Below are positions 43,710 through 52,543 of a DNA stretch of 64,000 nucleotides, piece after piece (position 1 is the stretch's first letter; each line of letters begins with the position of its first letter). Both the position numbers and the translations under genes were made by a program. Under the pieces are notes generated by a model. The model worked only from the letters and a program-made list of their open reading frames with translations. It was not told the DNA's origin and did not search any database. The DNA is from Streptomyces griseoloalbus (lineage in GTDB: Bacteria; Actinomycetota; Actinomycetes; Streptomycetales; Streptomycetaceae), in assembly GCA_014650015.1 (NCBI GenBank), contig BMUD01000008.1, forward strand, positions 1-64,000, written 5' to 3'.

Positions 43710-44244
43710 TTTGTCTGATTACTGGAGACAGCAAGTGACGGGATCGTAGCCGAGTGCGTCTAGTCGAATGACCAGTCATTTCGTAATGTCCGGAACCGTC
43801 GTCACGGCACTCACGCTTTACGCCACGCTGGACGTCGACTGGCTACAGGTGCCCCCGCCGCTCGCCGCCGTCACGGCCGCCGCCTGCGGTGCGGCGGCCT
43901 GCCCCGGCTTCGTGGCGGGCACCGGCCGCCAGGCGGGGCCGAATCCGGCCGACCGCGGCAAGAAGGGATCGAGAATCCACCTCATGGTCGACCGCAACGG
44001 CATGCTCCCGCGTGGGCGAACAGCGGCACGGCACACCGGGGCGCTGATGGCCCTCGTCCGCGTTGTCGTTCTCGGTATGTGTATTGGCCGAATGCCTCTG
44101 GTGGCCGCCGGTTTCCTCGCAGGCAATCTCGGGGTGAACCAGAAAGCGATGTGGGCGGGATCGGGCCCGACGGGAAATGGTCACCGGTCGGTGATGCGAT
44201 GGAGTTCGGGGCCTTTCCGGCCCCGGCGCCCTGAAATGCAGCGA
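43710..44244. other. gap between cluster regulator and cold-shock gene
   Basis: No confident gene. A plus-strand frame from ATG 43768 has strongly G/C-biased third positions and a hydrophobic start (MTSHFVMSGTVVTALTLYA), but it resembles no family and its frame runs on antisense through the cold-shock gene. It may be the worn front of a lost membrane-protein gene. The first 60 bases, relatively A/T-rich, should contain the IclR promoter. Confidence 0.35.
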
Positions 44245-44279
44245 GCTGGGGCCCGCACCCATAAGGTGCGAGCCCCAGC
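44245..44279. terminator. terminator of the cold-shock gene
   Basis: Hairpin GCTGGGGC-cc-GCACC / GGTGC-ga-GCCCCAGC with loop CATAA, an imperfect 13-bp stem located 26 bases after the cold-shock stop codon. Confidence 0.75.
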
Positions 44280-44304
44280 CGTGAAGTATGTGCCGGCGAA
44301 GGTG

Positions 44305-44508
44305 TCAGGCGGGAACGATGTTCTCGGCCGTCGGGCCCTTCTGGCCCTGCGCGATGTCGAACGACACCTTCTGGCCTTCCAGCAGCTCACGGAAGCCCTG
44401 GGCGGCGATGTTGGAGTAGTGGGCGAAGACGTCGGCGCCGCCGCCGTCCTGCTCGATGAAGCCGAAGCCCTTGTCCGCGTTGAACCACTTCACGGTGCCG
44501 GTAGCCAT
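44305..44508 (-). CDS. cold-shock domain protein (CspA family)
   Basis: 67 residues, complete. RNP1 is KGFGFIE, RNP2 is DVFAHYS, and the protein begins [14 protein letters not shown]. It binds single-stranded RNA/DNA as a chaperone in the cytoplasm. The 250-base space upstream (44509-44758) contains no gene and fits the long leader typical of cold-shock mRNAs. Confidence 0.95.
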   Translation of the reverse strand: MATGTVKWFNADKGFGFIEQDGGGADVFAHYSNIAAQGFRELLEGQKVSFDIAQGQKGPTAENIVPA

Positions 44509-44758
44509 GTCAATTCCCTTTCGGAGACGGTGTCAGGAATGCACACTGTGTGCGTTCCGTGTCGCCGTGATGATTACCCCGTCGGAAATGAACCTTCTGG
44601 CAACCACACCTGCAACTGATGCGACAGTAGCACGGTGCGATCGGCCCTGCACGGTCGATGATTTCGCTCCGGCAGGCGGATAAGAAATACTTGCCGTACC
44701 CCGCGCTTAATTCTCATGTCCCGGTCGTAGATATGCGGTGCACCCGGAGGTGGACGCC

Positions 44759-44794
44759 GCGGGCCCGCCACCGGAATGCCGGTGGCGGGCCCGC
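44759..44794. terminator. strong terminator after the SnoaL-like gene
   Basis: 16-bp perfect stem (GCGGGCCCGCCACCGG and complement) with loop AATG, starting 15 bases after the stop of the gene at 44810 on the minus strand. It separates that gene from the cold-shock leader. Confidence 0.88.
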
Positions 44795-44809
44795 CCGCGT
44801 CAGTGACGC

Positions 44810-45808
44810 TCAGTAGATGTTGGCCTCGACCTGGGGGCCGTCCCCGCGCCCCGCGTCGATCTGCGCACGCAGCGAGATCTCGTCGTAGACACGGACCTCC
44901 TTCACGATGCGGCCCTCCTGGATCAGGAACTGCGAGACGCCGAGCACCGTGACCGGCCGTCCGGTGAGGGGGCCGAAGGCGGGGACGCCGCGGTAGGTGC
45001 CGTGCATGGTCCACAGGACGGCCACGCGCAGGCCGGCGTAGCGCGGGGAGTGGTTCGTCTGGATGTCGCGGACGGCGAACCGGGCGTCGGGGAAGGGGCC
45101 GACCATGGCGAGCAGGTCGCTCTGGTAGCGCTCGGGGCGGATGACGGTCCGGTCGCCGATCGTGTGGAGGAACAGGTCGCGGTCCATGAAGTCGTTGACC
45201 CTGTTCAGCCGGCGCCGCGTCCACACCTCGTCGATGAACTCGAGCACCATCTCGCACTCGGGACGGAACTCGTCCGGACGCGGACCGCTGACCCCGCTCA
45301 GCAGCACGTCCTGCGGCGGCTCGTCGAGCATGGAGCCGCTGTACCCCTGGAAGGTCAGCCCACGAGCCACCTCGGCCGGGTCAAGGCCGCTTTGCAGGCA
45401 GTCGGCCAGATCGTCGCGCACCACCCACTCCTCGACCATCCGGCCGCGCCGGTACAGGCAGTTGGCCACCGTGCGCTTGCGGATGCGGACGAGGCGGCCG
45501 TCCACAAGGTGCTCGTCGGCGGAGAAGACCAGGTGGGAGCTGAGGAAGGCGTCGTCGCCGCGTGCCTCCCACACCACGTCCTCCGCCTGGCCGATGTGGC
45601 CCGGCGTGCTGCCCATGCGGATCGTGCTGCCTTCGATGACACCGTCACGGCCCACGACGGTGCCGAGGCTGGTGTGCACGATCGAGTCGGGCTCGTAGTT
45701 GTCGACGATGTAGGCGATGTCGCGGTCGACCCAGATGCGGTCGGTCACCTCGCGGATGAAGTCGTCCGGGTCCTTGTAGGGGAGGTACGCGACGGGGTCC
45801 ACAGGCAT
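44810..45808 (-). CDS. tandem SnoaL/NTF2-like protein
   Basis: 332 residues, roughly twice the usual SnoaL length. The first half holds VTDRIWVDRDIAYIVDNYEPDSIVHTSLG and HLVFSADEHLVDGRLVRIRKRTVANCLY; the second repeats the pattern with IDEVWTRRRLNRVNDFMDRDLFLHT and VLWTMHGTYRGVP. Such cone-shaped folds act as isomerases, cyclases or hydrolases. An ATGCGTAT site at 45836 resembles the LacI operators found before the other genes of this catabolic set. Its reaction is unknown. Confidence 0.78.
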   Translation of the reverse strand: MPVDPVAYLPYKDPDDFIREVTDRIWVDRDIAYIVDNYEPDSIVHTSLGTVVGRDGVIEGSTIRMGSTPGHIGQAEDVVWEARGDDAFLSSHLVFSADEHLVDGRLVRIRKRTVANCLYRRGRMVEEWVVRDDLADCLQSGLDPAEVARGLTFQGYSGSMLDEPPQDVLLSGVSGPRPDEFRPECEMVLEFIDEVWTRRRLNRVNDFMDRDLFLHTIGDRTVIRPERYQSDLLAMVGPFPDARFAVRDIQTNHSPRYAGLRVAVLWTMHGTYRGVPAFGPLTGRPVTVLGVSQFLIQEGRIVKEVRVYDEISLRAQIDAGRGDGPQVEANIY

Positions 45809-45835
45809 GGTGCTTCCGTTCCGGTAGTGATGTGA

Positions 45836-45843
45836 ATGCGTAT
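45836..45843. promoter_or_regulatory. probable LacI-type operator before the SnoaL-like gene
   Basis: GAATGCGTATGTA at 45834-45846 differs by one base in its first 13 from GAATACGTATGTA at the bicupin promoter. It lies 28 bases upstream of the start codon at 45808. Confidence 0.6.
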
Positions 45844-45915
45844 GTAGGGGGATGGTCGGGAGGGTAGCGGGGGAGGCCGCCTGCCGGGTAGCCGGGGATC
45901 GGGTTTCCCGCCGCG

Positions 45916-47262
45916 CTAGCGGGCGAACTTGTCCGCGCCCAGGTGGCTCCGGTACGTCTCCGTCATGAAGGCGCTCACGACCACCAGGGCCAGGAGAGCG
46001 CCCACCGCCAGGTAGGCCCAGACGGCGTAGATGGTGCCGAAGGTACTGACCAGCAGTGTCGCGACGAACGGCGTGATGCCCATGAAGATGGAGAACGAGC
46101 TGTTGTACGCGATGGCACTGGCGCTGAACCGGGTGCGGGTGGAGAAGAGCTCGGCCGCGCAGACGGTGACGATGCCCGTGAGGAAGAACTCCGGCACGAT
46201 GTAGATGAGCTGGCTGGCCACGGCCGCCCCGAAGGTGCCCTGCTCCCCGACCCGGAAGGCGACCGGGACCAGCACGATGCACGCGATGGCGCCGGTGACC
46301 AGCATCGGCTTGCGCCCGATGCGGTCCGACAGCATGCCGGCCAGCGGCAGGGTGGGGATGAGGACGGCGATGGAGATGGCGTTCGAGGCCAGGCCCATCC
46401 AGCGCGGCAGGCCGAGCGTGTCGGTCAGGTACTGCGGATAGAACGTGACCCAGGTGTAGGAAAGGATCGCCAGCATGATCGAGACGCCGCAGAAGACCAG
46501 CATCGGCCGCCACTGCGAGCGCAGCGCCTCACGGACCGGCGCCTCGACGACGTCCGTACCCTCCTCGGTCGCGCGCACGAATTCCGGGGTCTCCTCGATG
46601 TGACGACGCAGCCACATCCCGACCAGGCTGAGCGGGACCGCCAGCAGGAACGGGATGCGCCAGCCGTACGAGTCCAGGGCCTGGCCCTCGAACACCCAGC
46701 TGGTCAGGGCCGCCGTACCGGCGCCCGCCAGGATGCCGACGAAGCAGCTGTTGGAGGCGTACGACGTGTAGTAGGCCCGCCGGTTCGGCTCCGCCCACTC
46801 CACGATGAACGCGACGGCCCCGACGTACTCACCGCCCGAGACCGCGCCCTGGACGACGCGGAGCAGCAGGAGCAGGATCGGCGCACCGATGCCGATCTGC
46901 TGGTACGTGGGCAGCATCCCGATCAGGCCGGTGGCCACGCCCATGGCCACGATGGTCCACAGCAGGGTCTTCTTGCGGCCGACCCGGTCGCCCCAGCGGC
47001 CCACGAGGGTGCCGCCGAGCGGGCGGAACAGGCAGGCGATGGCGATGATGGCGTAGGTGCCCAGCACCGCCACGGTCCTGTCGCTCTCGGGGAAGAACGC
47101 CGGGGCCATGATCGGTGCCATGTAGCCGTACAGGCCGTAGTCGAACTGCTCGACGAAATTGCCGATGCTGCCCGCGCCGATGGCTCGGCGTATCGCCTTC
47201 CGCTTGTGCGGGTCGACCTGGGGGGAGTCGACGGCTTGGCTGGGTGGCGCTGCGGCGGACAT
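45916..47262 (-). CDS. MFS transporter of the metabolite:H+ symporter (MHS) family
   Basis: 448 residues, twelve predicted helices. The MFS loop between helices 2 and 3 is GRWGDRVGRKKTLL, with a second copy DRIGRKPMLV after helix 8; GAGSIGNFVEQFDYGLYGY at the start is typical of ProP/shikimate/citrate-type symporters. It imports a small organic acid or betaine by proton symport. Start ATG 47262 follows GGAGAA. Its own promoter carries a LacI-type operator, linking it to the aldolase/dehydrogenase operon as its likely substrate importer. Confidence 0.88.
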   Translation of the reverse strand: MSAAAPPSQAVDSPQVDPHKRKAIRRAIGAGSIGNFVEQFDYGLYGYMAPIMAPAFFPESDRTVAVLGTYAIIAIACLFRPLGGTLVGRWGDRVGRKKTLLWTIVAMGVATGLIGMLPTYQQIGIGAPILLLLLRVVQGAVSGGEYVGAVAFIVEWAEPNRRAYYTSYASNSCFVGILAGAGTAALTSWVFEGQALDSYGWRIPFLLAVPLSLVGMWLRRHIEETPEFVRATEEGTDVVEAPVREALRSQWRPMLVFCGVSIMLAILSYTWVTFYPQYLTDTLGLPRWMGLASNAISIAVLIPTLPLAGMLSDRIGRKPMLVTGAIACIVLVPVAFRVGEQGTFGAAVASQLIYIVPEFFLTGIVTVCAAELFSTRTRFSASAIAYNSSFSIFMGITPFVATLLVSTFGTIYAVWAYLAVGALLALVVVSAFMTETYRSHLGADKFAR

Positions 47263-47301
47263 GGGTTCTCCGATCGCGCGGGGGGAGGGGGACGGGGAGT
47301 G

Positions 47302-47352
47302 CATACGTATGAACTGGTCGGGAACACTAAGGATCCGGTTGTGGGACGTCAA
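47302..47352 (-). promoter_or_regulatory. promoter with LacI operator upstream of the MHS transporter
   Basis: On the minus strand TTGACG (47352-47347), 17 bases, then TAGTGT (47329-47324) form a good -35/-10 pair. The perfect palindrome CATACGTATG at 47302-47311 lies just downstream, around the start of transcription, where a bound repressor would block it. Confidence 0.75.
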
Positions 47353-47457
47353 GGGTTCGCGCCGGAGGATTCGGCAACCCCGGAAGACGGCAGCCGAGAG
47401 CTCGGCCGCGCGCGTCACGCGGGGTGCGGGACGCCCCCGCCGCCGGGCGGGTCCGCC

Positions 47458-47520
47458 GGCGCGGGCGGCCCGCCCCCGGCCGTCGGACGGCCCGGCGCGG
47501 GCGGCCCGCCCCCGGCCGTC
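47458..47520. repeat. 27-bp direct repeat, GC-only terminator-like stretch
   Basis: GGCGCGGGCGGCCCGCCCCC, then GGCCGTC, occurs at 47458-47484 and again at 47494-47520, up to the stop of the aldolase gene. Each copy can form its own small hairpin (GCGGGCGGCCCGC). It probably terminates the operon. Confidence 0.7.
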
Positions 47521-48304
47521 AGGCGGGGTCTGCGGTCGCGTCCGTCGTCCCGGACGCGGTCAGGGAGCGCAGGGTGTCCATGAGCACGTGCGCCATGTTG
47601 TAGACGATCAGCTGGAAGCCCTGGCGCTCGGCGGCCCGGGCGGCGTCGAGGCCCGGCACGATCGTCATGACCGCGCGCTGGTTGGCCCGCGCGGCGTCGT
47701 GCGCCCGGGCGATCAGCCCGTCGATGACGCCGGGCTCCGGGAAGCCGCAGTCCGCGGCCAGGTCGGCGGGGCCCACCAGGACCGCGTCCACCCCCTCGGT
47801 GCCGGCGATCGCGTCGGCGTCGTCGCAGGCGCGTCGCGTCTCGACCATGGTCACGACCAGGGTCTCGCGGGACGCCGCCACATGGTCGGCCGCCGTGACC
47901 GTGCCGAACCGGCCCGCTCTGCTGTAGGTGGCGAAACCCCGCTTTCCCCACGGCGGGTAATGGCTGGCCTCCACCGCCCGCCGGGCGTCCTCGCGGCTGT
48001 CCACGTGGGGGTGGATCAGCCCGGCGGCGCCCAGGTCGAGGCAGCGCAGCGCGAGCGCCGGCTCGGCCGAGCCCACGCGGACCAGGACGTCCATCCCGTG
48101 CGCCGCCGCGGCCGTGAGGTGCTGCTGGAGCAGCGCCGTGTCGGCCGGCCCGTGCTCGCAGTCGATGACGACGAAGTCGAATCCCGCGACCCCCGCCATC
48201 TCCACCAGCGTCTCCGAGGGCAGCCGCAGCAGGGCGCCCCGCAGCCGCTCGCCGTCCGCCAACCGCTGTTTGAGGCTGCGGCGCGGTGCGCCGTGTTCCG
48301 TCAT
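47519..48304 (-). CDS. HpcH/HpaI-family aldolase
   Basis: 261 residues of the metal-dependent class II aldolase/citrate-lyase-like family: DFVVIDCEHGPADTALLQQ near the start, VTMVETRRACDDADAI, then VGPADLAADCG. It cleaves 2-keto-4-hydroxy acids to pyruvate and an aldehyde. ATG 48304 overlaps the SDR stop (ATGA). As the last gene of the operon it may perform the final carbon-carbon cleavage. Confidence 0.85.
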   Translation of the reverse strand: MTEHGAPRRSLKQRLADGERLRGALLRLPSETLVEMAGVAGFDFVVIDCEHGPADTALLQQHLTAAAAHGMDVLVRVGSAEPALALRCLDLGAAGLIHPHVDSREDARRAVEASHYPPWGKRGFATYSRAGRFGTVTAADHVAASRETLVVTMVETRRACDDADAIAGTEGVDAVLVGPADLAADCGFPEPGVIDGLIARAHDAARANQRAVMTIVPGLDAARAAERQGFQLIVYNMAHVLMDTLRSLTASGTTDATADPA

Positions 48305-49074
48305 CGGGCCACCATTCCCGCGGAGAGGTCGATGTCGGCCCCGCACAGTCCGCGCATGCGCAGCATCGCGCCGACGGCTTCGCCCACCTCGTCCTCGGTG
48401 ACCATCCGCCCCAGGGCGGAGCGTGCGACGAACGCCTGCTCGGCCTGCTCGTAGGTGCTGCCCGTGCGTTCCGCCTCCAGACGGAAGTTGCGCTCCATGC
48501 GGGGGCCCTCGACAGGTCCGGGGGAAAGGGAGTTGACCGTGACGCCCAGCGGCCCGACCTCGCCGGCCAGCGTGGCCGTGAGACCGATGACCGCCATCTT
48601 CGACGCGCAGTACGGCGTGCGACGCAGCAACGGGCGCTTGCCCGAGACCGAGGCGATGTTGACGACGTCGCCCGCGCCGCGCCCGGTCATGGCGGGCAGG
48701 AAGGCCCGGCACATCAGGAACACCCCGCGCACGTTCACGTCGAAGACCTCGTCCCAGTCCTGCGGGGTGATCTCGGTCAGCGGGGCCACCGGGCCGGCGA
48801 TCCCGGCGTTGTTGACCAGGATCGATATCTCCTCGCCGGCCAGACTCCGGGCGAGCTCGTCCACGTCGTCGGGGCGGGAGACGTCGCAGACCCGGTGCGA
48901 GACCCGCGGGCCGAGCCGCGACGCGGTCTGTTTCAGCGTGGTCTCGTCGCGGCCCGTGATCACCACCCGGGCCCCGTCGGCGAGCAGAGCCCTCGCGATG
49001 GCCCGGCCGAGGCCGCTGCCTCCCCCGGTGACGAGCGCGGTGCGGCCGGCCAGCGCTGCGGTGCGGCCGCTCAT
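48301..49074 (-). CDS. short-chain dehydrogenase
   Basis: 257 residues. NAD motif TGGGSGLG; NNAG; Ser and Tyr/Lys in NIASVSGKRPLLRRTPYCASKMA. ATG 49074 overlaps the stop of the histidinol-dehydrogenase-like gene (ATGA). It probably oxidises a hydroxy intermediate of the same substrate that the neighbouring dehydrogenase handles. Confidence 0.83.
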   Translation of the reverse strand: MSGRTAALAGRTALVTGGGSGLGRAIARALLADGARVVITGRDETTLKQTASRLGPRVSHRVCDVSRPDDVDELARSLAGEEISILVNNAGIAGPVAPLTEITPQDWDEVFDVNVRGVFLMCRAFLPAMTGRGAGDVVNIASVSGKRPLLRRTPYCASKMAVIGLTATLAGEVGPLGVTVNSLSPGPVEGPRMERNFRLEAERTGSTYEQAEQAFVARSALGRMVTEDEVGEAVGAMLRMRGLCGADIDLSAGMVAR

Positions 49075-50381
49075 GCGGCGCCCTCCTCGTTCCACGGCAG
49101 GGTGCCCGTGCCGTACTTGGCGGCGCGGACGTCGCCGGAGCGGGCGTGCCCCTCGAAGAGCTCGACGCGCGCGGCCCGGCCGCACACCTCGCCGAGCAGC
49201 GCGGAGGACGCGGTGTCGGTGATCTCCTGGTACGTCACCGTCTTGAGGTACTTGCCGACCCACAGGCCACCGGTGTAGCGGGCGGCACCACGGGTGGGCA
49301 GGACGTGGTTGGTGCCGATGACCTTGTCGCCGTAGGAGACGCAGGTGCCTTCGCCGAGGAAGAGCGCACCGTAGTCCCGCATCTTCTCCAGGGCCTGGCG
49401 CGGGTTCTCGGTCAGCACCTCCACGTGCTCGCTGGCGTAGGAGTCGGCGATCTCGAAGGCCTCGTCGAGGGTGGCGGCCACCACGATCTCGCCGTGGTCG
49501 CGCCAGGCCGGTGCGGCGTAGTCCCGGGTGGGCATGGAGGGCAGCAGGCGCTCGATGTGCCGCTCGACCTCGCGGCCCAGCTCTTCGGAGGTGGTGACCA
49601 GCACGGCGGGGGAGTCCGGGCCGTGCTCCGCCTGCGACAGCAGGTCGACGGCCACCACGAACGGGTCCGCGTGCTCGTCGGCGATCACCAGGATCTCGGT
49701 CGGTCCGGCGAACAGGTCGATGCCGACCTCGCCGAACAGTTGCCGCTTGGCCTCCGCCACGTACGCGTTGCCCGGGCCCGCGAGCATCGGGACGCGTTCG
49801 ATGGTCTCGGTTCCCACGGCCAGCGCCGCGACCGCCTGGACGCCGCCCAGCAGGTAGATCTCGTCGGCGCCCGCGAGGTGCATCGCCGCGACCGTCGCGG
49901 CGGGGATCTCACCGCGGATGGGCGGGGTGCAGGCGGCGACGCGGGGGACGCCCGCCACCTTCGCGGTCACGATCGTCATGTGGGCCGACGCGGTCAGCGG
50001 GTAGCGGCCGCCGGGCACGTACGCGCCGGCGCCGGACACGGGGACGTGCCGGTGGCCGAGGCGGACGCCGGGCAGCGTCTCGATCTCGACGTCACCCAGC
50101 GCGTCACGCTGGGCCCGGGCGAACGTGCGGACCTGCTGCTGCACGAAGCGGATGTCGTCCAGGACCGTCCCGGGCACCCGGGAGACGATCCGACGGATCT
50201 CGTCGGGAGCCAGCCGGAACGACTCGGGGCTCCAGTCGTCGAACTTCTCGGAGTACTGGCGGACCGCCTCGTCGCCGCGCTCGCGGATGTCGTCGAGGAT
50301 GACGCGGACGCGCTCGGCGACATCCGCCCGGGCCGCGGTCACGTGCGCGGCGGGCACGGGGGACTTGAGGTGTCGGGGCAT
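49071..50381 (-). CDS. histidinol-dehydrogenase-like enzyme (catabolic, HpsN-like)
   Basis: 436 residues with the HisD fold: VPGGRYPLTASAHMTIVTAKVAGV, GPGNAYVAEAKRQLFG, LLSQAEHGPDSPA and GTNHVLPT with zinc-ligand His. It is not in a his operon; related enzymes oxidise other vicinal amino- or hydroxy-compounds, for example sulfopropanediol dehydrogenase HpsN. Here it is linked to an aldolase, an SDR and a transporter, so a catabolic polyol- or sulfonate-type substrate is likely but unproven. Confidence 0.82.
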   Translation of the reverse strand: MPRHLKSPVPAAHVTAARADVAERVRVILDDIRERGDEAVRQYSEKFDDWSPESFRLAPDEIRRIVSRVPGTVLDDIRFVQQQVRTFARAQRDALGDVEIETLPGVRLGHRHVPVSGAGAYVPGGRYPLTASAHMTIVTAKVAGVPRVAACTPPIRGEIPAATVAAMHLAGADEIYLLGGVQAVAALAVGTETIERVPMLAGPGNAYVAEAKRQLFGEVGIDLFAGPTEILVIADEHADPFVVAVDLLSQAEHGPDSPAVLVTTSEELGREVERHIERLLPSMPTRDYAAPAWRDHGEIVVAATLDEAFEIADSYASEHVEVLTENPRQALEKMRDYGALFLGEGTCVSYGDKVIGTNHVLPTRGAARYTGGLWVGKYLKTVTYQEITDTASSALLGEVCGRAARVELFEGHARSGDVRAAKYGTGTLPWNEEGAA

Positions 50382-50443
50382 GACGGCTCTCTTCCACTGC
50401 GGATGAAGGGGCAAGGGGAGGGGTTCGGGGGAGGAGGGGGCGG

Positions 50444-51196
50444 TCAGGGGACGGTGGGTGCGGCGCTCGCGGGTGTCGTGCCGACGGCCGCGACCAGTTC
50501 CCGCAGCGCCGCCGTCACCGCCTCGGGCTGCTGCCACGGCAGCAGGTGTCCCGCCTCGGGCAGCAGCGTCAGGGCCGCTCCGGGGACCGAGTCCGCGATC
50601 GCCTGGTGGAAGGCGGGCGGGCACAGCGTGTCCCGCGCCCCGGCCAGGACCACGGTGGGGCAGCGGGCCGTCCGCAGCACACCGGACGCGTCCGCGCGGG
50701 TCGCCTGCGCGGCGAGCTGGGCGCGGGCGGCGGTGGCGCCCACGGCGTGCGCCATGGCGCGGTAGCGCCGTGCGGCCTCGGGTGTGGGGCGCCGGTCGGG
50801 GAACATGTCCGGCAGCGTCCGCTCGACGACGTCCGCGTACCGGCCGGCCGCGATCAGCTCGTCCATCTCCCGCCAGGCCGCGTACTGCTCGGGACGCGGT
50901 GCGCCCGCGTTGGTCGCCATCACGCACAGGCCCGCGATGCGCCCGGGCGCCCGGCGCAGCGCCTCGAAGCCGACGATGGCCCCCAGACTGAGCCCGACGA
51001 GCACGAAGCGGCCCGGAACCGCGGCGAGCACGTCCTCGGCGAGCGCCCCGATGTCCGCACGCCGCAGCGGGACGTGGTGGACGTCGTGGCCTTCGGGGAA
51101 CTCGACGTCGCGCCACAGGCTCGCGTCGCAGAGCATCCCGGGCACGACGACGAGCGGCAGTGGACCGGCCGTGTCCTCGTACGCCATGCCGGTCAC
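50444..51196 (-). CDS. alpha/beta hydrolase
   Basis: About 250 residues; the nucleophile elbow is GLSLGAIVG, and Asp in LAGARDTLCPP and His in PEAGHLLPW complete the triad. GTG 51196 overlaps the bicupin stop as GTGA; ATG 51187, three codons later, is the alternative. It may hydrolyse an ester or a ring-opened product made by the bicupin oxygenase. Confidence 0.82.
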   Translation of the reverse strand: MTGMAYEDTAGPLPLVVVPGMLCDASLWRDVEFPEGHDVHHVPLRRADIGALAEDVLAAVPGRFVLVGLSLGAIVGFEALRRAPGRIAGLCVMATNAGAPRPEQYAAWREMDELIAAGRYADVVERTLPDMFPDRRPTPEAARRYRAMAHAVGATAARAQLAAQATRADASGVLRTARCPTVVLAGARDTLCPPAFHQAIADSVPGAALTLLPEAGHLLPWQQPEAVTAALRELVAAVGTTPASAAPTVP

Positions 51197-52332
51197 CAGG
51201 AGCGCGCGGAGCGGGGCAGCAGCGCGTACGGGGCGACGTACCCGTTGTGGTCGATGCCCACGCCCGCGTCCGCCGCGCTCTTGCGCACCTCCTCGTCCCA
51301 CTCCAGACGGACCCGTCCGTCACCGGAGTTGACCACGAGGAGGTCGCCCCGCTCGTCGCCGACGTTGCGCACGGTGCGCCAGGCGTCCTGGGGGACGGAG
51401 AGTATGTCGCGGGGGCCGAGACGCACCGAGACGGGGTCGGTGCGGTTGAGGGTGACCTCCCACAGACCGTCCTTCACGATCAGGGTCTGGGTCTCGTGCT
51501 GGCGGTGCGCCGAGACGCCCTGCCCGGGGTCGGCGCGGAGCCAGGCGACGTTGTGCCCGTGCGGATTGAACACGCGGGGCTCCTGGTGCGGGTCCTCGGT
51601 CATGCCGTAGCCGATGACGCAGCTCAGACGGGCGCCGCCGCCGGGCAGGGCGCTGTCGAGGAAGGGGTGGTCGGAGAACACGAGCTCGTCCGCGGCGGCG
51701 ATGCGGCGCCTCATCTCGTCGGGGGTGTAGCGGCGCAGCCGGTCGAGGTGTTCCTGGGCCAGGGGGCTGACGAGCTCGGACTCCGGCGGGACGGTGTCAC
51801 CGGCGACGGTGTCGACGAGTTCGTTGTCGGCGGTGAGGTACAGGCCGTGCTTCCGCGCCTCCCGCAGGACGGACGGGCCCCAGATGATGCCGCCGGTGTC
51901 GTCCATGCCCAGCACCGTGAACAGCCAGCCGTCGTCCGGGCCGGTGTTGGTGAAGCCGCGGAAGATCCAGGTCGGGATGGAGGCGATGTCACCGGCTTTG
52001 AGCGTGAGTTCGCCCTCGGTGCCGTCGGCGCCCCAGCGCAGCAGGTACTCGCCCTCGGTGCAGATGAACACCTCGGCCGTGTAGTGCAGGTGCAGGTTGT
52101 TGGTGATGCCGTGCGGCATGGCGGCGGCGCCGATGTTGTAGCCGTGCGGCAGCCGCAGGTTGACGTGCTGGTCGGCGGCCTGTGAGACGCCCGGCCCGAT
52201 CATCGCGTAGTTCTCCTTGCGATCCGAACCGGGCGTACGGCAGTCGATGAAGGCCTGGTTGCAGGAGACGAAGTCGCTGCGGCGCACCGTGCGGCGGGCC
52301 AGCTCGCTGGGGGACACGACGACATCGGGCAT
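51193..52332 (-). CDS. bicupin protein (gentisate-dioxygenase-like)
   Basis: 379 residues with two cupin domains: the first has NNLHLHYTAEVFICTEGEYLLRWG and GDIASIPTWIFRGFTN, the second HRQHETQTLIVKDGLWEV and GPRDILSVPQDAWRTV. The His ligands in LHLHYTAE suit an Fe(II) dioxygenase of the gentisate/1-hydroxy-2-naphthoate type. It is the first gene of the LacI-controlled operon that runs to 47519, with a TTGACA element and operator upstream. Confidence 0.78.
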   Translation of the reverse strand: MPDVVVSPSELARRTVRRSDFVSCNQAFIDCRTPGSDRKENYAMIGPGVSQAADQHVNLRLPHGYNIGAAAMPHGITNNLHLHYTAEVFICTEGEYLLRWGADGTEGELTLKAGDIASIPTWIFRGFTNTGPDDGWLFTVLGMDDTGGIIWGPSVLREARKHGLYLTADNELVDTVAGDTVPPESELVSPLAQEHLDRLRRYTPDEMRRRIAAADELVFSDHPFLDSALPGGGARLSCVIGYGMTEDPHQEPRVFNPHGHNVAWLRADPGQGVSAHRQHETQTLIVKDGLWEVTLNRTDPVSVRLGPRDILSVPQDAWRTVRNVGDERGDLLVVNSGDGRVRLEWDEEVRKSAADAGVGIDHNGYVAPYALLPRSARSW

Positions 52333-52350
52333 GACTGCTCCTCGGTTTGT

Positions 52351-52396
52351 GAATACGTATGTATTCCATGACAGGCTCCGGACGGAGGGATGTCAA
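52351..52396 (-). promoter_or_regulatory. promoter and LacI operator of the bicupin operon
   Basis: GAATACGTATGTATTC at 52351-52366 has perfect 6-base arms around GTAT. A TTGACA hexamer for the minus strand lies at 52396-52391. The operator sits 18 bases before the bicupin start, downstream of the -35 element, a typical repressor position. Confidence 0.72.
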
Positions 52397-52483
52397 GAGG
52401 AAGGGGCGAGACAGTTGAGGGCGAGTCGGCTCACGCACGGCCCCGACGGGCGTGGCCGGCGAGGTGCGGGCCGTGTTATGGAC

Positions 52484-52494
52484 ATACGTATACT
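52484..52494 (+). promoter_or_regulatory. LacI operator overlapping the -10 box of its own gene
   Basis: ATACGTAT (52484-52491) shares its core with the other three sites and overlaps TATACT (52489-52494), a good -10 hexamer for lacI at 52544. This implies autorepression. Confidence 0.65.
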
Positions 52495-52543
52495 GGCGCG
52501 GGGGCGTCATCGGGCGGCGCCGGTGGCAACGAGGAGAGAGCCG

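Noticed and set aside
43768-44619. Plus-strand open frame with coding-like third positions
   Set aside because: It matches no family and its frame continues antisense through the cold-shock gene and its terminator; I mention it only as a possible remnant.
49071-50381. Histidine biosynthesis hisD
   Set aside because: No other his gene is adjacent; it is coupled to an SDR and an aldolase under LacI control.
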